Assembly (NCBI RefSeq): GCF_008806755.1
Contig: NZ_WAAU01000028.1
Location: forward strand, 62,790-126,789
Source: Tenacibaculum aiptasiae
GTDB taxonomy: Bacteria > Bacteroidota > Bacteroidia > Flavobacteriales > Flavobacteriaceae
Reading direction: 5' to 3'
Length of the DNA: 64,000 nt
The translations under genes and the position numbers were made by a program. Below are positions 8,401-16,616 of this stretch, piece after piece; the stretch's first letter is position 1; each line of letters begins with the position of its first letter. The notes beneath the pieces were generated by a model that searched no databases, was not told the DNA's origin, and saw nothing but the letters and a program-made list of their open reading frames with translations.

Positions 8401-9902
8401 ATTTAAATGTAGATTTTGATTTAAAAGGAAATACAAGTGTTGTTTTGGATAAAAATCAGTTTAAGCTAAGTAATATTGTACTGGAAGATACAAAACATCA
8501 GACACAAGGAACTTTGTCTGGAAGTATAGCACACCAAAACTTTAAAGACTGGTTTTTAGACCTTAAAATTGATACTGATAATTTATTAGTACTAGATACA
8601 GAAGAGGAAGAAGAGGTTCAATATTATGGAACAGGCTTTTTAGATGGGGACGCTAGTATAAGTGGATTAACGAGTAATCTTTTTATACAAGTAAATGGAA
8701 AAACAAATAAAGGAACCAAGTTTGTTATTCCGTTAAGTGATGTAAAAACAATAGATAATTACAAATTAATACGATTTAAAACAGGGAAACCTGAAGATGA
8801 AGAGGAGAACAAGAAAATTAAAGATATTAAAGGTTTAGAGTTAAAAATTGATTTAACAGTAACAAAAGATGCAGTAGCTCAAGTAGTAATAGATAAAGTG
8901 TCTGGAAGTGAATTAAGAGGAAGTGGAGAAGGGAACTTGGAAATAGAGATTAATACATTAGGAAAGTTTAATATGTTTGGAAATTTTACAGTTGATAATG
9001 GATTGTATAATTTCAAATATGCTGGAATTTCAAAACCCTTTACTGTTCAAAAAGGAGGAACTATTTCTTGGGAAGGAGATCCGTATAATGCAGAATTAGA
9101 TTTAACAGCCATTTATAGAACCAAAGCAAACCCAGCACAATTACTAGACAATATTAATTCAAACCGAAAAATCCCTATAGATTTATATACAAAGATTACA
9201 GGAGGTTTATTTAACTCTAAACAAGAGTTTGATATTAAAATACCTAATGCAAATTCAACAGTGGCTTCTGAGTTAGAATTTGTTTTAAATGGAAATGATT
9301 TGAATACTAAAATGCAGCATTTTTCATTTTTATTGGCCTTTGGAACTTTCTATAATCAAGATGCTATTGGCGATAGTGCAGCTTCAGGTTTAACAGGAAC
9401 AGCATCAGAAATTGCTACTAATATTTTAACAAATATGTTAAATAGTAAGGGAAGTAAATTTCAATTAGGTTTAGGGTATACACAAGGAGATAGAGGTAAT
9501 GTAGATAATTTAAGATCTGATGATCAGGTAGATGTTTCTATTTCGACTCAATTAAGTGATAGAGTGCTTGTAAATGGTAAAGTAGGAGTTCCAGTAGGAG
9601 CAAATACACAAACAAGTGTTGTAGGAGAAGTAAAAGTTGAGGTACTCTTGAATGAAGAAGGGAATTTGAGAGGTAATGTTTTTAATAGACAAAACGAAGT
9701 ACAATATTCAACAGAAGAAGAAGGTTATACACAAGGAGTTGGTATTTCATATCAAGTAAACTTTAATAATTTATCAGAACTTGGAGAAAAACTAGGGTTG
9801 AAAAAGAAGAAAAAGAAAAAAGAAGTTAAAAAAGATACTATACTTGCACCAAAGAAGAATAAATTAATTAGATTTAAGTCTAAAAAGAAAAAAGAAGAAT
9901 AA
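5487..9902 (+). CDS. tamB: TamB-like translocation and assembly module / AsmA-like lipid-transport protein
   Basis: A 1471-residue (or slightly longer) envelope-spanning protein. An N-terminal membrane helix (LLFLILLIILLSLP) anchors it in the inner membrane; the long middle is repetitive beta structure of AsmA/TamB type; residues about 1080-1440 match the conserved TamB C-terminal (DUF490) region, with GNLEIEINTLGKFNMFGN and a beta-rich end. Proteins of this family act with TamA or independently in outer-membrane protein insertion and phospholipid transport. The last 40 residues are very Lys-rich, unlike the rest. The first possible standard start is GTG at 5487, but the frame stays open upstream to a stop at 5424-5426 and encodes a basic segment (RKAGKILRRILKY) that such proteins normally have before the helix. 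The true start is therefore probably upstream and non-AUG. Confidence 0.85.
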   Translation: MLLFLILLIILLSLPFVQSKLAKHATDWLNKEYNTDIVVKRVDLSWLGSVQLKGIEIRDHHKDTLIFVQNLSTSLLNAKRIIENNVNLGEASLSGAYFNMRTYKGEKNDNLSIFIDSFEDGKPRDSLSKPFVLNSDKIALRNLTFKLYDDNKKDPLEFAAYNAGGDLLNFSIVGPDVSLNIREMNFTENRGVNISNLSTDFVYTKKYMQFDNTVLETDNKSKIEGDIKLTYNRKDFANFNDKVNVKAKFSKSALAVKDLSKLYKELSGNDIVYFTGDIDGTLNNFSANNVRLHSKKGMRIVGNMGFVNAIKTSRGFVFDADLDNVTSNYYQLKSVLPNLLGRTLPTEFQRLGNFTLKGILSVTPEQMDATLTVNSEIGTTISDLLLTNIDNIDEATYVGEVEFQDFDLGIFANDPVLGKISLKADVNGSGFNVDNINTTLIGKVSSLVFNEYEYKDLIVNGQFQNKKFDGLLKAEDDNFKLKFEGLADFSSAINKFDFVANIDKIDLKKTNLFTRDSIAMLTGNVGLNISGNTFDDIIGKATFKNLIYTNQKQSYSFKRFEINSSVKDSIKTIEVDSEDIVKGKLKGKFSFGELIPITQNALGSVYTNYRPHEVTPNQFLDFDFTIYNKIIDVFLPQISIGTNTRLKGKINSDKNALKLTFSSPEIEAYKNVIENIVLRLDNKNPLYNTHLTAGKINTQYYNIEKLNLLNRTQNDTLFFKSVFKGGKEYKESFNLDFYYTIDELQKSVVGIQKSTFNYKGFDWIINPKNNQENKVAFDLKENNFNISPFVFSSGGQKIEFKGIVRDSTYKDLQVNFEKVKLASFLPPVDSLKLNGDLNGIINYKQENNLLAPKGNLLIENFHINDYSQGDLALNVTGDNSYKKYDVNLSLISEKAKNISAVGGVDFSKEKPIIDLSVFLKEYEIAAFSPLGEDVLNKLRGKVTGDFTAKGPLRNPDLQGVLNFEEAGLKFPYLNVDFDLKGNTSVVLDKNQFKLSNIVLEDTKHQTQGTLSGSIAHQNFKDWFLDLKIDTDNLLVLDTEEEEEVQYYGTGFLDGDASISGLTSNLFIQVNGKTNKGTKFVIPLSDVKTIDNYKLIRFKTGKPEDEEENKKIKDIKGLELKIDLTVTKDAVAQVVIDKVSGSELRGSGEGNLEIEINTLGKFNMFGNFTVDNGLYNFKYAGISKPFTVQKGGTISWEGDPYNAELDLTAIYRTKANPAQLLDNINSNRKIPIDLYTKITGGLFNSKQEFDIKIPNANSTVASELEFVLNGNDLNTKMQHFSFLLAFGTFYNQDAIGDSAASGLTGTASEIATNILTNMLNSKGSKFQLGLGYTQGDRGNVDNLRSDDQVDVSISTQLSDRVLVNGKVGVPVGANTQTSVVGEVKVEVLLNEEGNLRGNVFNRQNEVQYSTEEEGYTQGVGISYQVNFNNLSELGEKLGLKKKKKKKEVKKDTILAPKKNKLIRFKSKKKKEE

Positions 9903-9914
9903 CCAAACTAACAA

Positions 9915-10838
9915 ATGAATAGATCAACTAAAGATTACATGGTAATTACTTTAAAAGGAATTGCTATGGGGGCAGCTGATGTAGTACCAGGAGTTTCAGG
10001 AGGAACCATTGCCTTTATTTCAGGAATTTACGAAGAGCTTTTAGGTTCAATTAGTAATGTTAATTTAAGTCTCTTAAAAACTTTAAAAAGCAAAGGCTTT
10101 AAAGAAGCATGGAAACAATTAAATGGTAATTTTTTAGCATCACTTTTTATAGGGGTTTTTATAAGTATAGTTTCTTTAGCTAAAGTAATTTCTTGGTTAT
10201 TAGTAAATCACCCTATTTTATTATGGTCGTTTTTCTTCGGGTTGGTCTTAGCTAGTGTAATTTATATTGCAAAACAAATTACTAAATGGAATGCAGTATC
10301 TATTGTCTTACTTGTCTTAGGAGCAGTTTTGGCATATTATATAACTACATTAAATCCAATGGTGTCTGAAAATTCATCAACACTGTTTATGTTTTTTGCA
10401 GGAGCAATTGCAATTTGCGCAATGATTTTACCAGGAATTTCAGGCTCATTTATTTTAGTTCTTTTAGGAGCTTATAAACCAGTTTTAGCAGCAATAAATA
10501 ATCGAGATATTACAACAATAGTAGCTGTAGGTTTGGGAGCAATTATAGGGCTGTTATCTTTTTCTAGAGTGTTAAAGTATTTGTTTGCGAATTATAAAAA
10601 TTATACGTTGGCAGCTTTAACAGGTTTTATAATTGGTTCTCTAAACAAAATATGGCCATGGAAAAAAGCACTAACTTACCGTACAAATTCTCATGGGGAA
10701 CAAGTTCCTTTTAATGAGTTATCAATATCTCCATTTAATTTTGACGGAGACCCTCAAGTATTATATGCAACTATTCTAGCAGTTGTAGGTTTTTCATTAA
10801 TTTTATTGTTAGAAAAATTAGCTGTAGAAAAACAATAA
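9915..10838 (+). CDS. DUF368 (PopT-type) membrane protein, first copy
   Basis: A 307-residue polytopic inner-membrane protein of the DUF368 family. Members named PopT have been shown in other bacteria to recycle undecaprenyl phosphate, the lipid carrier for cell-wall and surface polymers, across the membrane. The paired signature is visible: GAADVVPGVSGGTIAF near residue 18 and ILPGISGSFILVLLGAY near residue 172, consistent with an internal repeat and re-entrant loops. About eight hydrophobic segments are present. It starts 12 bases after the tamB-like gene and precedes a second DUF368 gene, so the block looks like one operon devoted largely to the envelope. Confidence 0.9.
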   Translation: MNRSTKDYMVITLKGIAMGAADVVPGVSGGTIAFISGIYEELLGSISNVNLSLLKTLKSKGFKEAWKQLNGNFLASLFIGVFISIVSLAKVISWLLVNHPILLWSFFFGLVLASVIYIAKQITKWNAVSIVLLVLGAVLAYYITTLNPMVSENSSTLFMFFAGAIAICAMILPGISGSFILVLLGAYKPVLAAINNRDITTIVAVGLGAIIGLLSFSRVLKYLFANYKNYTLAALTGFIIGSLNKIWPWKKALTYRTNSHGEQVPFNELSISPFNFDGDPQVLYATILAVVGFSLILLLEKLAVEKQ

Positions 10839-10872
10839 TATTAAGGTATATTAGAACTTATATAAAATAAAG

Positions 10873-11883
10873 ATGTATAACGAACGTACATTAATACAAA
10901 AGGTAAATCTTTTTTTAAAAGGGCTAGCTATGGGAGGGGCTAACAAAGTTCCAGGTGTCTCAGGAGGTATGGTAGCTTTTGTAATGGGGTTTTATGAAGA
11001 ACTTATATTTACTTTTCAAAGAATAAATGCAAAAGCGTTTAAACTACTTTTAAATGGACGATTAAAAAGCTTTGCTCAATATACTAACTTACAGTTTTTA
11101 GCATTGGTCATGTTAGGAAGTATGTTTAGTTATTTTAGTGTTTCTCTAATACTAGATTATTTTTTAAAGCATTATGAACTTTATGTTTGGGCTTGGTTTT
11201 TTGGGATGATTATTGGTTCGATATTTTATATATCAAAAGACTTTAATGACTGGAGATTAAAGAATGTAATAAGTTTAATTTTTGGGGCTTCAATAGGAAT
11301 AGCTATTAGTTTTATGACACCAGCAAAAGAAAACGATAATCTTTGGTTTGTTTTTGTTTGTGGTATTATAGGAGTTTCAGGAATGACATTGCCTGGTTTA
11401 TCAGGTTCATTTATTCTAATTTTATTAGGGAATTATGTACTTCTTTTAGTAGATAGTGTAAATGCTTTAGGAAGTGTGATAACAAGTCTCTTGTCTGGCG
11501 ATTTTGAAGTATTGGAAGATGAAGTAAAAGTTAGGTATTTAAAAGTTATTTCCGTATTTACAGCTGGTTCAGCTTTTGGATTAGTATCTATTTCACATGT
11601 TTTAGGATATGTTTTAAAAAGATGGCACCAAATAGTAACTGCTGTTATTATAGGATTCATTACTGGGTCACTTGGTATAGTATGGCCTTGGAAAAAAACA
11701 ATTTATAAAGTAGACGATGATGGATCGTTTTTACTGGATAGAAACAGTAATAAAATCATAGAAAACTATGAAAGGTTTTTGCCAGACTTTACTATTCAAG
11801 AAACTTGGATTTCAATAGCTTATATTGTGTTTGGAATCGCCTTAATTTTAATTATAGAATTTTATGGGAGGAAAAGAAAATAA
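10873..11883 (+). CDS. DUF368 (PopT-type) membrane protein, second copy
   Basis: A 336-residue paralogue of the preceding gene product with the same two signatures (GGANKVPGVSGGMVAF and TLPGLSGSFILILLGNY) and the same WPWKK motif after the late helices. It differs by a longer loop around residues 195-220 (about 20 extra residues) and a longer tail. Two adjacent copies suggest either two substrates or a heterodimer; neither can be decided from sequence. Its 3' end overlaps the start of aroE by 20 bases, so translation of the two is likely coupled. Confidence 0.9.
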   Translation: MYNERTLIQKVNLFLKGLAMGGANKVPGVSGGMVAFVMGFYEELIFTFQRINAKAFKLLLNGRLKSFAQYTNLQFLALVMLGSMFSYFSVSLILDYFLKHYELYVWAWFFGMIIGSIFYISKDFNDWRLKNVISLIFGASIGIAISFMTPAKENDNLWFVFVCGIIGVSGMTLPGLSGSFILILLGNYVLLLVDSVNALGSVITSLLSGDFEVLEDEVKVRYLKVISVFTAGSAFGLVSISHVLGYVLKRWHQIVTAVIIGFITGSLGIVWPWKKTIYKVDDDGSFLLDRNSNKIIENYERFLPDFTIQETWISIAYIVFGIALILIIEFYGRKRK

Positions 11884-12622
11884 AAAACTTTTCGCTTTAG
11901 TAGGAAGAAATATATCATATTCATTTTCAAAAGGATATTTTACAAAAAAGTTTGAAGACTTAAAATTAGAGGAGAATGAATATGTTAATTTTGATATTCA
12001 GTCAATAAAAGAACTACCTAAAAAAATAAAAGAAAATAAAAACAATTTGAAAGGAATGAATGTTACTATTCCTTATAAATTGGAAGTGTTTAATTATTTA
12101 GATAAAATAGATAAGAAAGCTTTAAAGGTAGGGGCAGTTAATACAATACGTATCTCAAAAAAAGGAAAATTAAAAGGGTTTAATACCGATGTTTATGGTT
12201 TTAAAAAATCGTTGAAACCATTGTTAGAAAAGCATCATAAAAAGGCCTTAATTCTAGGTACAGGAGGAGCGTCTAAAGCAGTAGCTTATGTATTGGAAGA
12301 GTTAGGAATCAAATATAAATTTGTATCGAGAAGTCCTGAAGGGAAAAAAGAAATATCTTATAATGATTTGTCTAAAGGAATAATAGAAGCTTATCAAATT
12401 ATTGTTAACTGTACTCCTTTAGGAACTTATCCAAATATAGACGATTGTCCAAATATTCCTTATGAAAATGTTACTTCAAAACATTTATTATACGATTTAA
12501 TATACAATCCATCAGAAACAACATTTTTGAAAAAAGGAAAAGAAAAAGGAGCTATTATAAAAAATGGATTAGAGATGTTAGAACAACAAGCAGAGAAAGC
12601 TTGGAGAATTTGGAATAAGTAG
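11864..12622 (+). CDS. aroE: Shikimate dehydrogenase
   Basis: AroE reduces 3-dehydroshikimate to shikimate with NADPH in aromatic amino acid synthesis. The 252-residue protein has the shikimate pocket (NISYSFSKGYF), the catalytic Lys in GMNVTIPYK, the GAVNTI segment, the catalytic Asp in GFNTDVYGF, the nucleotide loop LGTGGASKAV and the NCTPLGTYP motif. The ATG at 11864 lies inside the upstream DUF368 gene. A start nearer to the conserved region (about residue 9) has no Met, so the overlapping start is kept. Confidence 0.95.
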   Translation: MGGKENKKLFALVGRNISYSFSKGYFTKKFEDLKLEENEYVNFDIQSIKELPKKIKENKNNLKGMNVTIPYKLEVFNYLDKIDKKALKVGAVNTIRISKKGKLKGFNTDVYGFKKSLKPLLEKHHKKALILGTGGASKAVAYVLEELGIKYKFVSRSPEGKKEISYNDLSKGIIEAYQIIVNCTPLGTYPNIDDCPNIPYENVTSKHLLYDLIYNPSETTFLKKGKEKGAIIKNGLEMLEQQAEKAWRIWNK

Positions 12623-12647
12623 AACTTTGAATTAGCTTAAAATAAAG

Positions 12648-12677
12648 TTTGCTATTTTATAAGAATGCGTATCTTTA
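12648..12677 (+). promoter_or_regulatory. Promoter for the DUF349 gene
   Basis: TTTG at 12648-12651, an 18-base spacer, then TATCTTTA at 12670-12677 (one mismatch to TAnnTTTG). It lies 35 bases before the ATG at 12712, which supports that start over the TTG at 12649 inside the promoter. Confidence 0.6.
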
Positions 12678-12711
12678 TAATCTAAATAAAAGGAACTTAA
12701 ACATTGTAGAT

Positions 12712-14556
12712 ATGTTAGAAAATAACGAAGAGAAAATAGAGCAGCCAATTGTTGAAGATAGTGCTAAGGTAAATAAAGAGACTGAAAGTGCAGTAAGTGA
12801 AGTAGAAAATGAAGTTGCTAATGAAGCTGAAAAAGCTGATGAAAAACACGAAATACCAATGCCAGACTATGCTTCTATGGAGCTAGAGAAATTGGTAGAA
12901 GAGTTAACTAAATTATTAAAAACTTACCAAGTTCAACAGTTAAAGTCAAATGTAGATGCATTAAAAAATGCTTTCAATACAAAGTTTGGAGCATTATTGG
13001 CTAAGAAAAAAGAAGCTTTTTTAGCTGAAGGAGGTAACTCTATAGATTTTCAATTTTCTAGCCCAGTAAAAACTGAATACAATAAATTGTTAGGAGAATA
13101 CAAGTCAAAAAGAGACGCTTATTATTCTCAATTAGAAAAGCAATTAAAAGAAAATTTAGAAAAAAGAAATGTTTTAATTGAAGAATTAAAAGAATTAATT
13201 GTAAATGCTGATCCTAAAACCATGTATAATGATTTTCAAGGAATTCAAAATAGATGGAAGGCAATAGGAGCGGTATCTAAAACGAAATACAATGACACTT
13301 GGAAAACATATCATCATCATGTAGAGCGTTTTTACGATTTATTACACTTAAACAAAGACTTTAGAGAACTTGACTTTAAGCATAATTTAGAAGAAAAATT
13401 AAAGTTAATAGCAAGAGCAGAAGCTCTAAACGAAGTAGCTGATGTAAATGTAGCATTCAAAGAGTTACAAGAGTTACACCGTTTATGGAAAGAAGAAATA
13501 GGGCCAGTAGGAAAGGAGCATAGGGAAGAAGTTTGGACTAAGTTTAGTGAAGCAACTAAGAAGATTCACGATAAACGTCACCAGTATTTTAAAGAGTTAA
13601 AATCGAAGTATCAAGAAATGATTGATGCGAAGTTAGAAGTTATTGCCGAGATTAACGCATATGATACATCTAACAACAAATCGCATAATGATTGGCAAAA
13701 AAGTATTGTTGAGATTGAAGCTCTACGAAAAAAATACTTTGATATAGGGAAATTACCTTATAACAAGAGTGAAGCTGTATGGCAAGAATTTAAAGCGGCT
13801 ACCAAGAAATTTAATAGCGCAAAGAATATATTCTACAAAGGAGAAAAGAGTGCTCAAAATGAGAACTTAAAAAGAAAAATGGAACTTGTAGAGTTAGCAG
13901 AAAGTATTAAAGATAGTGAAGATTGGAATGAAACTACGAATACAATGAAGCGTATTCAAGCTGATTGGAAAAAGATTGGTCATGTTCCAAGAAAGTTTTC
14001 TGACGATATTTGGAAGCGTTTTAAAAATGCTTGTAATTATTACTTTGATAGATTACATGCTCAGAAAAACGAACAGAATAAAGAACAATTAGCTATTGTA
14101 GAAGCTAAAAAGGAGTATGTAGAGCAAATTAAAGCTTCTGAAAGCTTAACTTTAGAAGGAGTTCAAGAAAGTATTGCAAAATGGAGAGAATTAGGTTCTT
14201 TGCCAAGAAATGCACGTCATTTAGATGAAAAGTTCAATAAAGCTATTGATACTCATTTAGGAAATCTAAATATGAGTAGAAGCGATATTGAAATGATGAA
14301 GTTTAAAAATACTGTTGATACTTATTTGGCTCAAGAAGACTATAGAAAATTAGATGGTGAGCAGTATTTTATTCGTAAGAAAATTGATGAAACAGTTCGC
14401 GATATGCAGCAGTTAGAAAATAATTTAAGCTTTATTTCGAATGCAACAGAAGATAATCCTTTAGTACAAAATGTAAGAAAAGGAATCCAGAAGTTTAAAG
14501 ATCAATTAGATGCTTGGCAAGCAAAATTAGATTACTTAAAAAAATTAGATTACTAA
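12712..14556 (+). CDS. DUF349 domain protein, helical repeats
   Basis: A cytoplasmic protein of 614 residues made of an acidic N-terminal tail (Glu-rich, about residues 1-65) and at least five DUF349 units. Each unit carries a Trp-containing signature such as RWKAIGAVSK, LWKEEIGPVGK, DWKKIGHVPRK and KWRELGSLPR, about 75 residues apart, followed by helices rich in Lys and Glu. The family is common in Bacteroidota and Actinobacteria and has no settled biochemical function that I know. The ATG at 12712 is chosen because the longer frame would start inside a promoter and adds an unrelated leader. The gene ends in a strong terminator. Confidence 0.88.
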   Translation: MLENNEEKIEQPIVEDSAKVNKETESAVSEVENEVANEAEKADEKHEIPMPDYASMELEKLVEELTKLLKTYQVQQLKSNVDALKNAFNTKFGALLAKKKEAFLAEGGNSIDFQFSSPVKTEYNKLLGEYKSKRDAYYSQLEKQLKENLEKRNVLIEELKELIVNADPKTMYNDFQGIQNRWKAIGAVSKTKYNDTWKTYHHHVERFYDLLHLNKDFRELDFKHNLEEKLKLIARAEALNEVADVNVAFKELQELHRLWKEEIGPVGKEHREEVWTKFSEATKKIHDKRHQYFKELKSKYQEMIDAKLEVIAEINAYDTSNNKSHNDWQKSIVEIEALRKKYFDIGKLPYNKSEAVWQEFKAATKKFNSAKNIFYKGEKSAQNENLKRKMELVELAESIKDSEDWNETTNTMKRIQADWKKIGHVPRKFSDDIWKRFKNACNYYFDRLHAQKNEQNKEQLAIVEAKKEYVEQIKASESLTLEGVQESIAKWRELGSLPRNARHLDEKFNKAIDTHLGNLNMSRSDIEMMKFKNTVDTYLAQEDYRKLDGEQYFIRKKIDETVRDMQQLENNLSFISNATEDNPLVQNVRKGIQKFKDQLDAWQAKLDYLKKLDY

Positions 14557-14576
14557 TTTAAAGAATAAATTAAAAG

Positions 14577-14607
14577 AAAACTCGAATCGTATGATTCGAG
14601 TTTTTTT
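14577..14607 (+). terminator. Terminator after the DUF349 gene
   Basis: Eight-bp stem CTCGAATC/GATTCGAG, loop GTAT, A run before and seven T after. It faces the separate minus-strand terminator at 14641-14670. Confidence 0.9.
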
Positions 14608-14640
14608 GTGTTTATAGTTATGAATGTTTTTATGCAAAAT

Positions 14641-14670
14641 AAAAAAAGCTCTCGATATCGAGAGCTTTTA
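14641..14670 (-). terminator. Terminator for the CdsZ-like/Nif3 operon
   Basis: Perfect 26-bp palindrome at 14644-14669 (core AGCTCTCGATATCGAGAGCT) that, read on the minus strand, ends in a T run. It lies 25 bases past the stop of the minus-strand gene. Confidence 0.85.
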
Positions 14671-14694
14671 AAAATATGTTTTAAAAGATAAAAA

Positions 14695-15465
14695 TTAAGC
14701 AAATAAGCTATCAATTTTTTCTTTTTCTTCTTGAGCTAAAGCTGCATCAACTAAAATACGTCCACTGTGCTCATCAATTGTAATTTTCTTACGATTAGCA
14801 ATCTCTAACTGTACTTGTGGTGGAATTGTAAAGAAAGAACCTCCAGCAGCACCACGCTCAATAGCAACAACAGCTAATCCGTTTCTTACTTTGCTTCTAA
14901 TTCTTTTATAAGCAGTTAATAAGTGAGCATCGATAGACTGAGAATATTCTTCAGACTTTTCTTTTAATAATTGCTCTTCTTTTTCTGTTTCTTTTAAGAT
15001 GGCATCAAGTTCCCCTTTCTTATGAGATAAGTGGTTTTCTTGTAGCTTTAATTTATCTTTAGTACCAGAAATAACCTCATTCTTTTGAGCTATTTTTGCT
15101 TTGTATTCTTTAATTCTTTTTTCAGATAATTGAATTTCTAATTCTTGATATTCAATTTCTTTTGATAAAGAATCGAACTCACGATTGTTACGAACGTTCT
15201 TTTGTTGTTCTTCGTACTTAGCAATTAATGATTTAGACTCGTCAATAGCTAATTTCTTGTTGCTAATTTCAGTTTCTAAATTCTTAACATCTTCAGCTAA
15301 ATTAGTAAGTCTAGTATTCAATCCGGCAACTTCATCTTCTAAATCTTCAACTTCTAAAGGTAATTCACCACGAACGTTTCTGATTTCGTCAATTCTAGAA
15401 TCGATTAACTGTAAATCGTATAAGGCTCTTAACTTTTCTTCTACCGTTACTTCTTTTTTTGCCAT
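14695..15465 (-). CDS. CdsZ-like coiled-coil protein with a degenerate zinc ribbon
   Basis: A 256-residue protein with a long antiparallel coiled coil (about residues 10-180) and a C-terminal domain that corresponds to the C4 zinc ribbon of the CdsZ/YbeZ-type family (related proteins regulate type III secretion or interact with other factors). The ribbon has lost its zinc ligands: where relatives have two CxxC pairs, this protein reads GGSFFTIPPQ and DEHSGRILVD. The fold may persist without metal. It starts 3 bases after the Nif3 stop codon and is surely cotranscribed with it, as is usual in this phylum. Its function is unknown. Confidence 0.82.
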   Translation of the reverse strand: MAKKEVTVEEKLRALYDLQLIDSRIDEIRNVRGELPLEVEDLEDEVAGLNTRLTNLAEDVKNLETEISNKKLAIDESKSLIAKYEEQQKNVRNNREFDSLSKEIEYQELEIQLSEKRIKEYKAKIAQKNEVISGTKDKLKLQENHLSHKKGELDAILKETEKEEQLLKEKSEEYSQSIDAHLLTAYKRIRSKVRNGLAVVAIERGAAGGSFFTIPPQVQLEIANRKKITIDEHSGRILVDAALAQEEKEKIDSLFA

Positions 15466-15468
15466 CTG

Positions 15469-16563
15469 TTATATATAGTGTATTGGATTTGTACTTTTTT
15501 CGCTTAAAATAATTGCAAAAGTACTAAATTTTTTGCTAAGATAATCAATCAAAAGGTTTTTTGTAAACTGCTCACTTTCATAATGTCCAACATCGGCAAG
15601 TAATATTTTACTTTCCGCTTTAAAAAACTCATGATATTTAAAATCAGCACTAATATAAGCATCTGCTTTTGCTTTGATCGCATTTTTTATAGCAAAGCTA
15701 CCTGAACCTCCTAAAACAGCTACTTTTTTAATAGACTTGTTCAGTATAGATGAATGTCTAACACATCCTGTTTTGAACGTATCTTTAACAAAAAGTAAAA
15801 AATCTTTTTCATTCATTTCGGTTGGTAAATCACCAACCATTCCCATACCAATATTTTGATTTACATTATTTAAAGTGATTACTTCGTATGCAACTTCTTC
15901 ATAAGGATGAGATTTAAAAAGAGCTTGTATAATTTGAGATTCTAAAAAGCTATTAAAGGTTACAGAAATACAGGTTTCTTCTTCAAAAATTTCTTCACCT
16001 CTTTCCCCTACAGTTGGATTTGAGTTTTCATTACCTCTATAACTCCCTTGTCCTTGAAAGTTAAATGAACATTTATCATAATTGCCAATATTTCCTGCTC
16101 CTGCCTTGAATAATTCTTCTCTTACTTGATCGGCATTGCTAAGAGGAACATAGGTAGTCAACTTTTTAATTAATCCTTTTTTAGGAATTAAAGTTTTACA
16201 ATTTTCTAAACCTAAAACTTCGCACATTTTAGCAGAAACTCCATTGTTTACATTATCTAAAGCAGTGTGAGTAGCATATATAGCAATATTATTTTGAATG
16301 GCTTTTAAAACTACTCTTTCTACATAATTATTGCCATTAATTTTTTTCAATCCGCTAAAAACAATTGGATGAAAACTTACAATTAAATTGCAGTTTTTAG
16401 CAATTGCTTCATCTACAATTTCTTCTAAAGTATCCAAAGTAACTAATACACCTGTAACTTCAGTAGAATAGTCACCTATTAATAAACCTACATTATCAAA
16501 ATCCTCGGCATAAGCCAAAGGAGCTAATTCTTCAATGTAGTTTGTAATGTCTTTTATTTGCAT
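15469..16563 (-). CDS. Nif3-like dinuclear metal centre protein
   Basis: A 364-residue member of the Nif3/YqfO family (COG0327), annotated in databases as GTP cyclohydrolase I type 2 or dinuclear-metal hexameric protein. Metal ligands are visible in SFHPIVFSG, ATHTALDN and the C-terminal DVGHYESEQ. The middle (about residues 125-240) holds the PII-like insertion found in longer YqfO members. Partner gene is the coiled-coil gene 3 bases downstream. A perfect -7 box lies 20 bases upstream. The substrate of the family is not established. Confidence 0.92.
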   Translation of the reverse strand: MQIKDITNYIEELAPLAYAEDFDNVGLLIGDYSTEVTGVLVTLDTLEEIVDEAIAKNCNLIVSFHPIVFSGLKKINGNNYVERVVLKAIQNNIAIYATHTALDNVNNGVSAKMCEVLGLENCKTLIPKKGLIKKLTTYVPLSNADQVREELFKAGAGNIGNYDKCSFNFQGQGSYRGNENSNPTVGERGEEIFEEETCISVTFNSFLESQIIQALFKSHPYEEVAYEVITLNNVNQNIGMGMVGDLPTEMNEKDFLLFVKDTFKTGCVRHSSILNKSIKKVAVLGGSGSFAIKNAIKAKADAYISADFKYHEFFKAESKILLADVGHYESEQFTKNLLIDYLSKKFSTFAIILSEKSTNPIHYI

Positions 16564-16575
16564 AATATAAAATAT

Positions 16576-16616
16576 CTTGAATCAAAGTTAAGATTTTTAT
16601 TACTTTTGATACAATG
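16576..16616. promoter_or_regulatory. Overlapping divergent promoters for lpxK and nif3
   Basis: Plus strand: CTTG at 16576-16579, 21-base spacer, TACTTTTG at 16601-16608, only 5 bases before the lpxK ATG. Minus strand: ATTG at 16615-16612, 21-base spacer, TAACTTTG at 16590-16583, 19 bases before the nif3 ATG. Both -7 boxes are perfect TAnnTTTG matches, and the two promoters interleave within about 40 bp. Confidence 0.6.

Noticed and set aside
12649..12711. The TTG-initiated longer start of the DUF349 protein
   Set aside because: A TTTG-N18-TATCTTTA promoter occupies this stretch, and the added 21 residues do not resemble the family.
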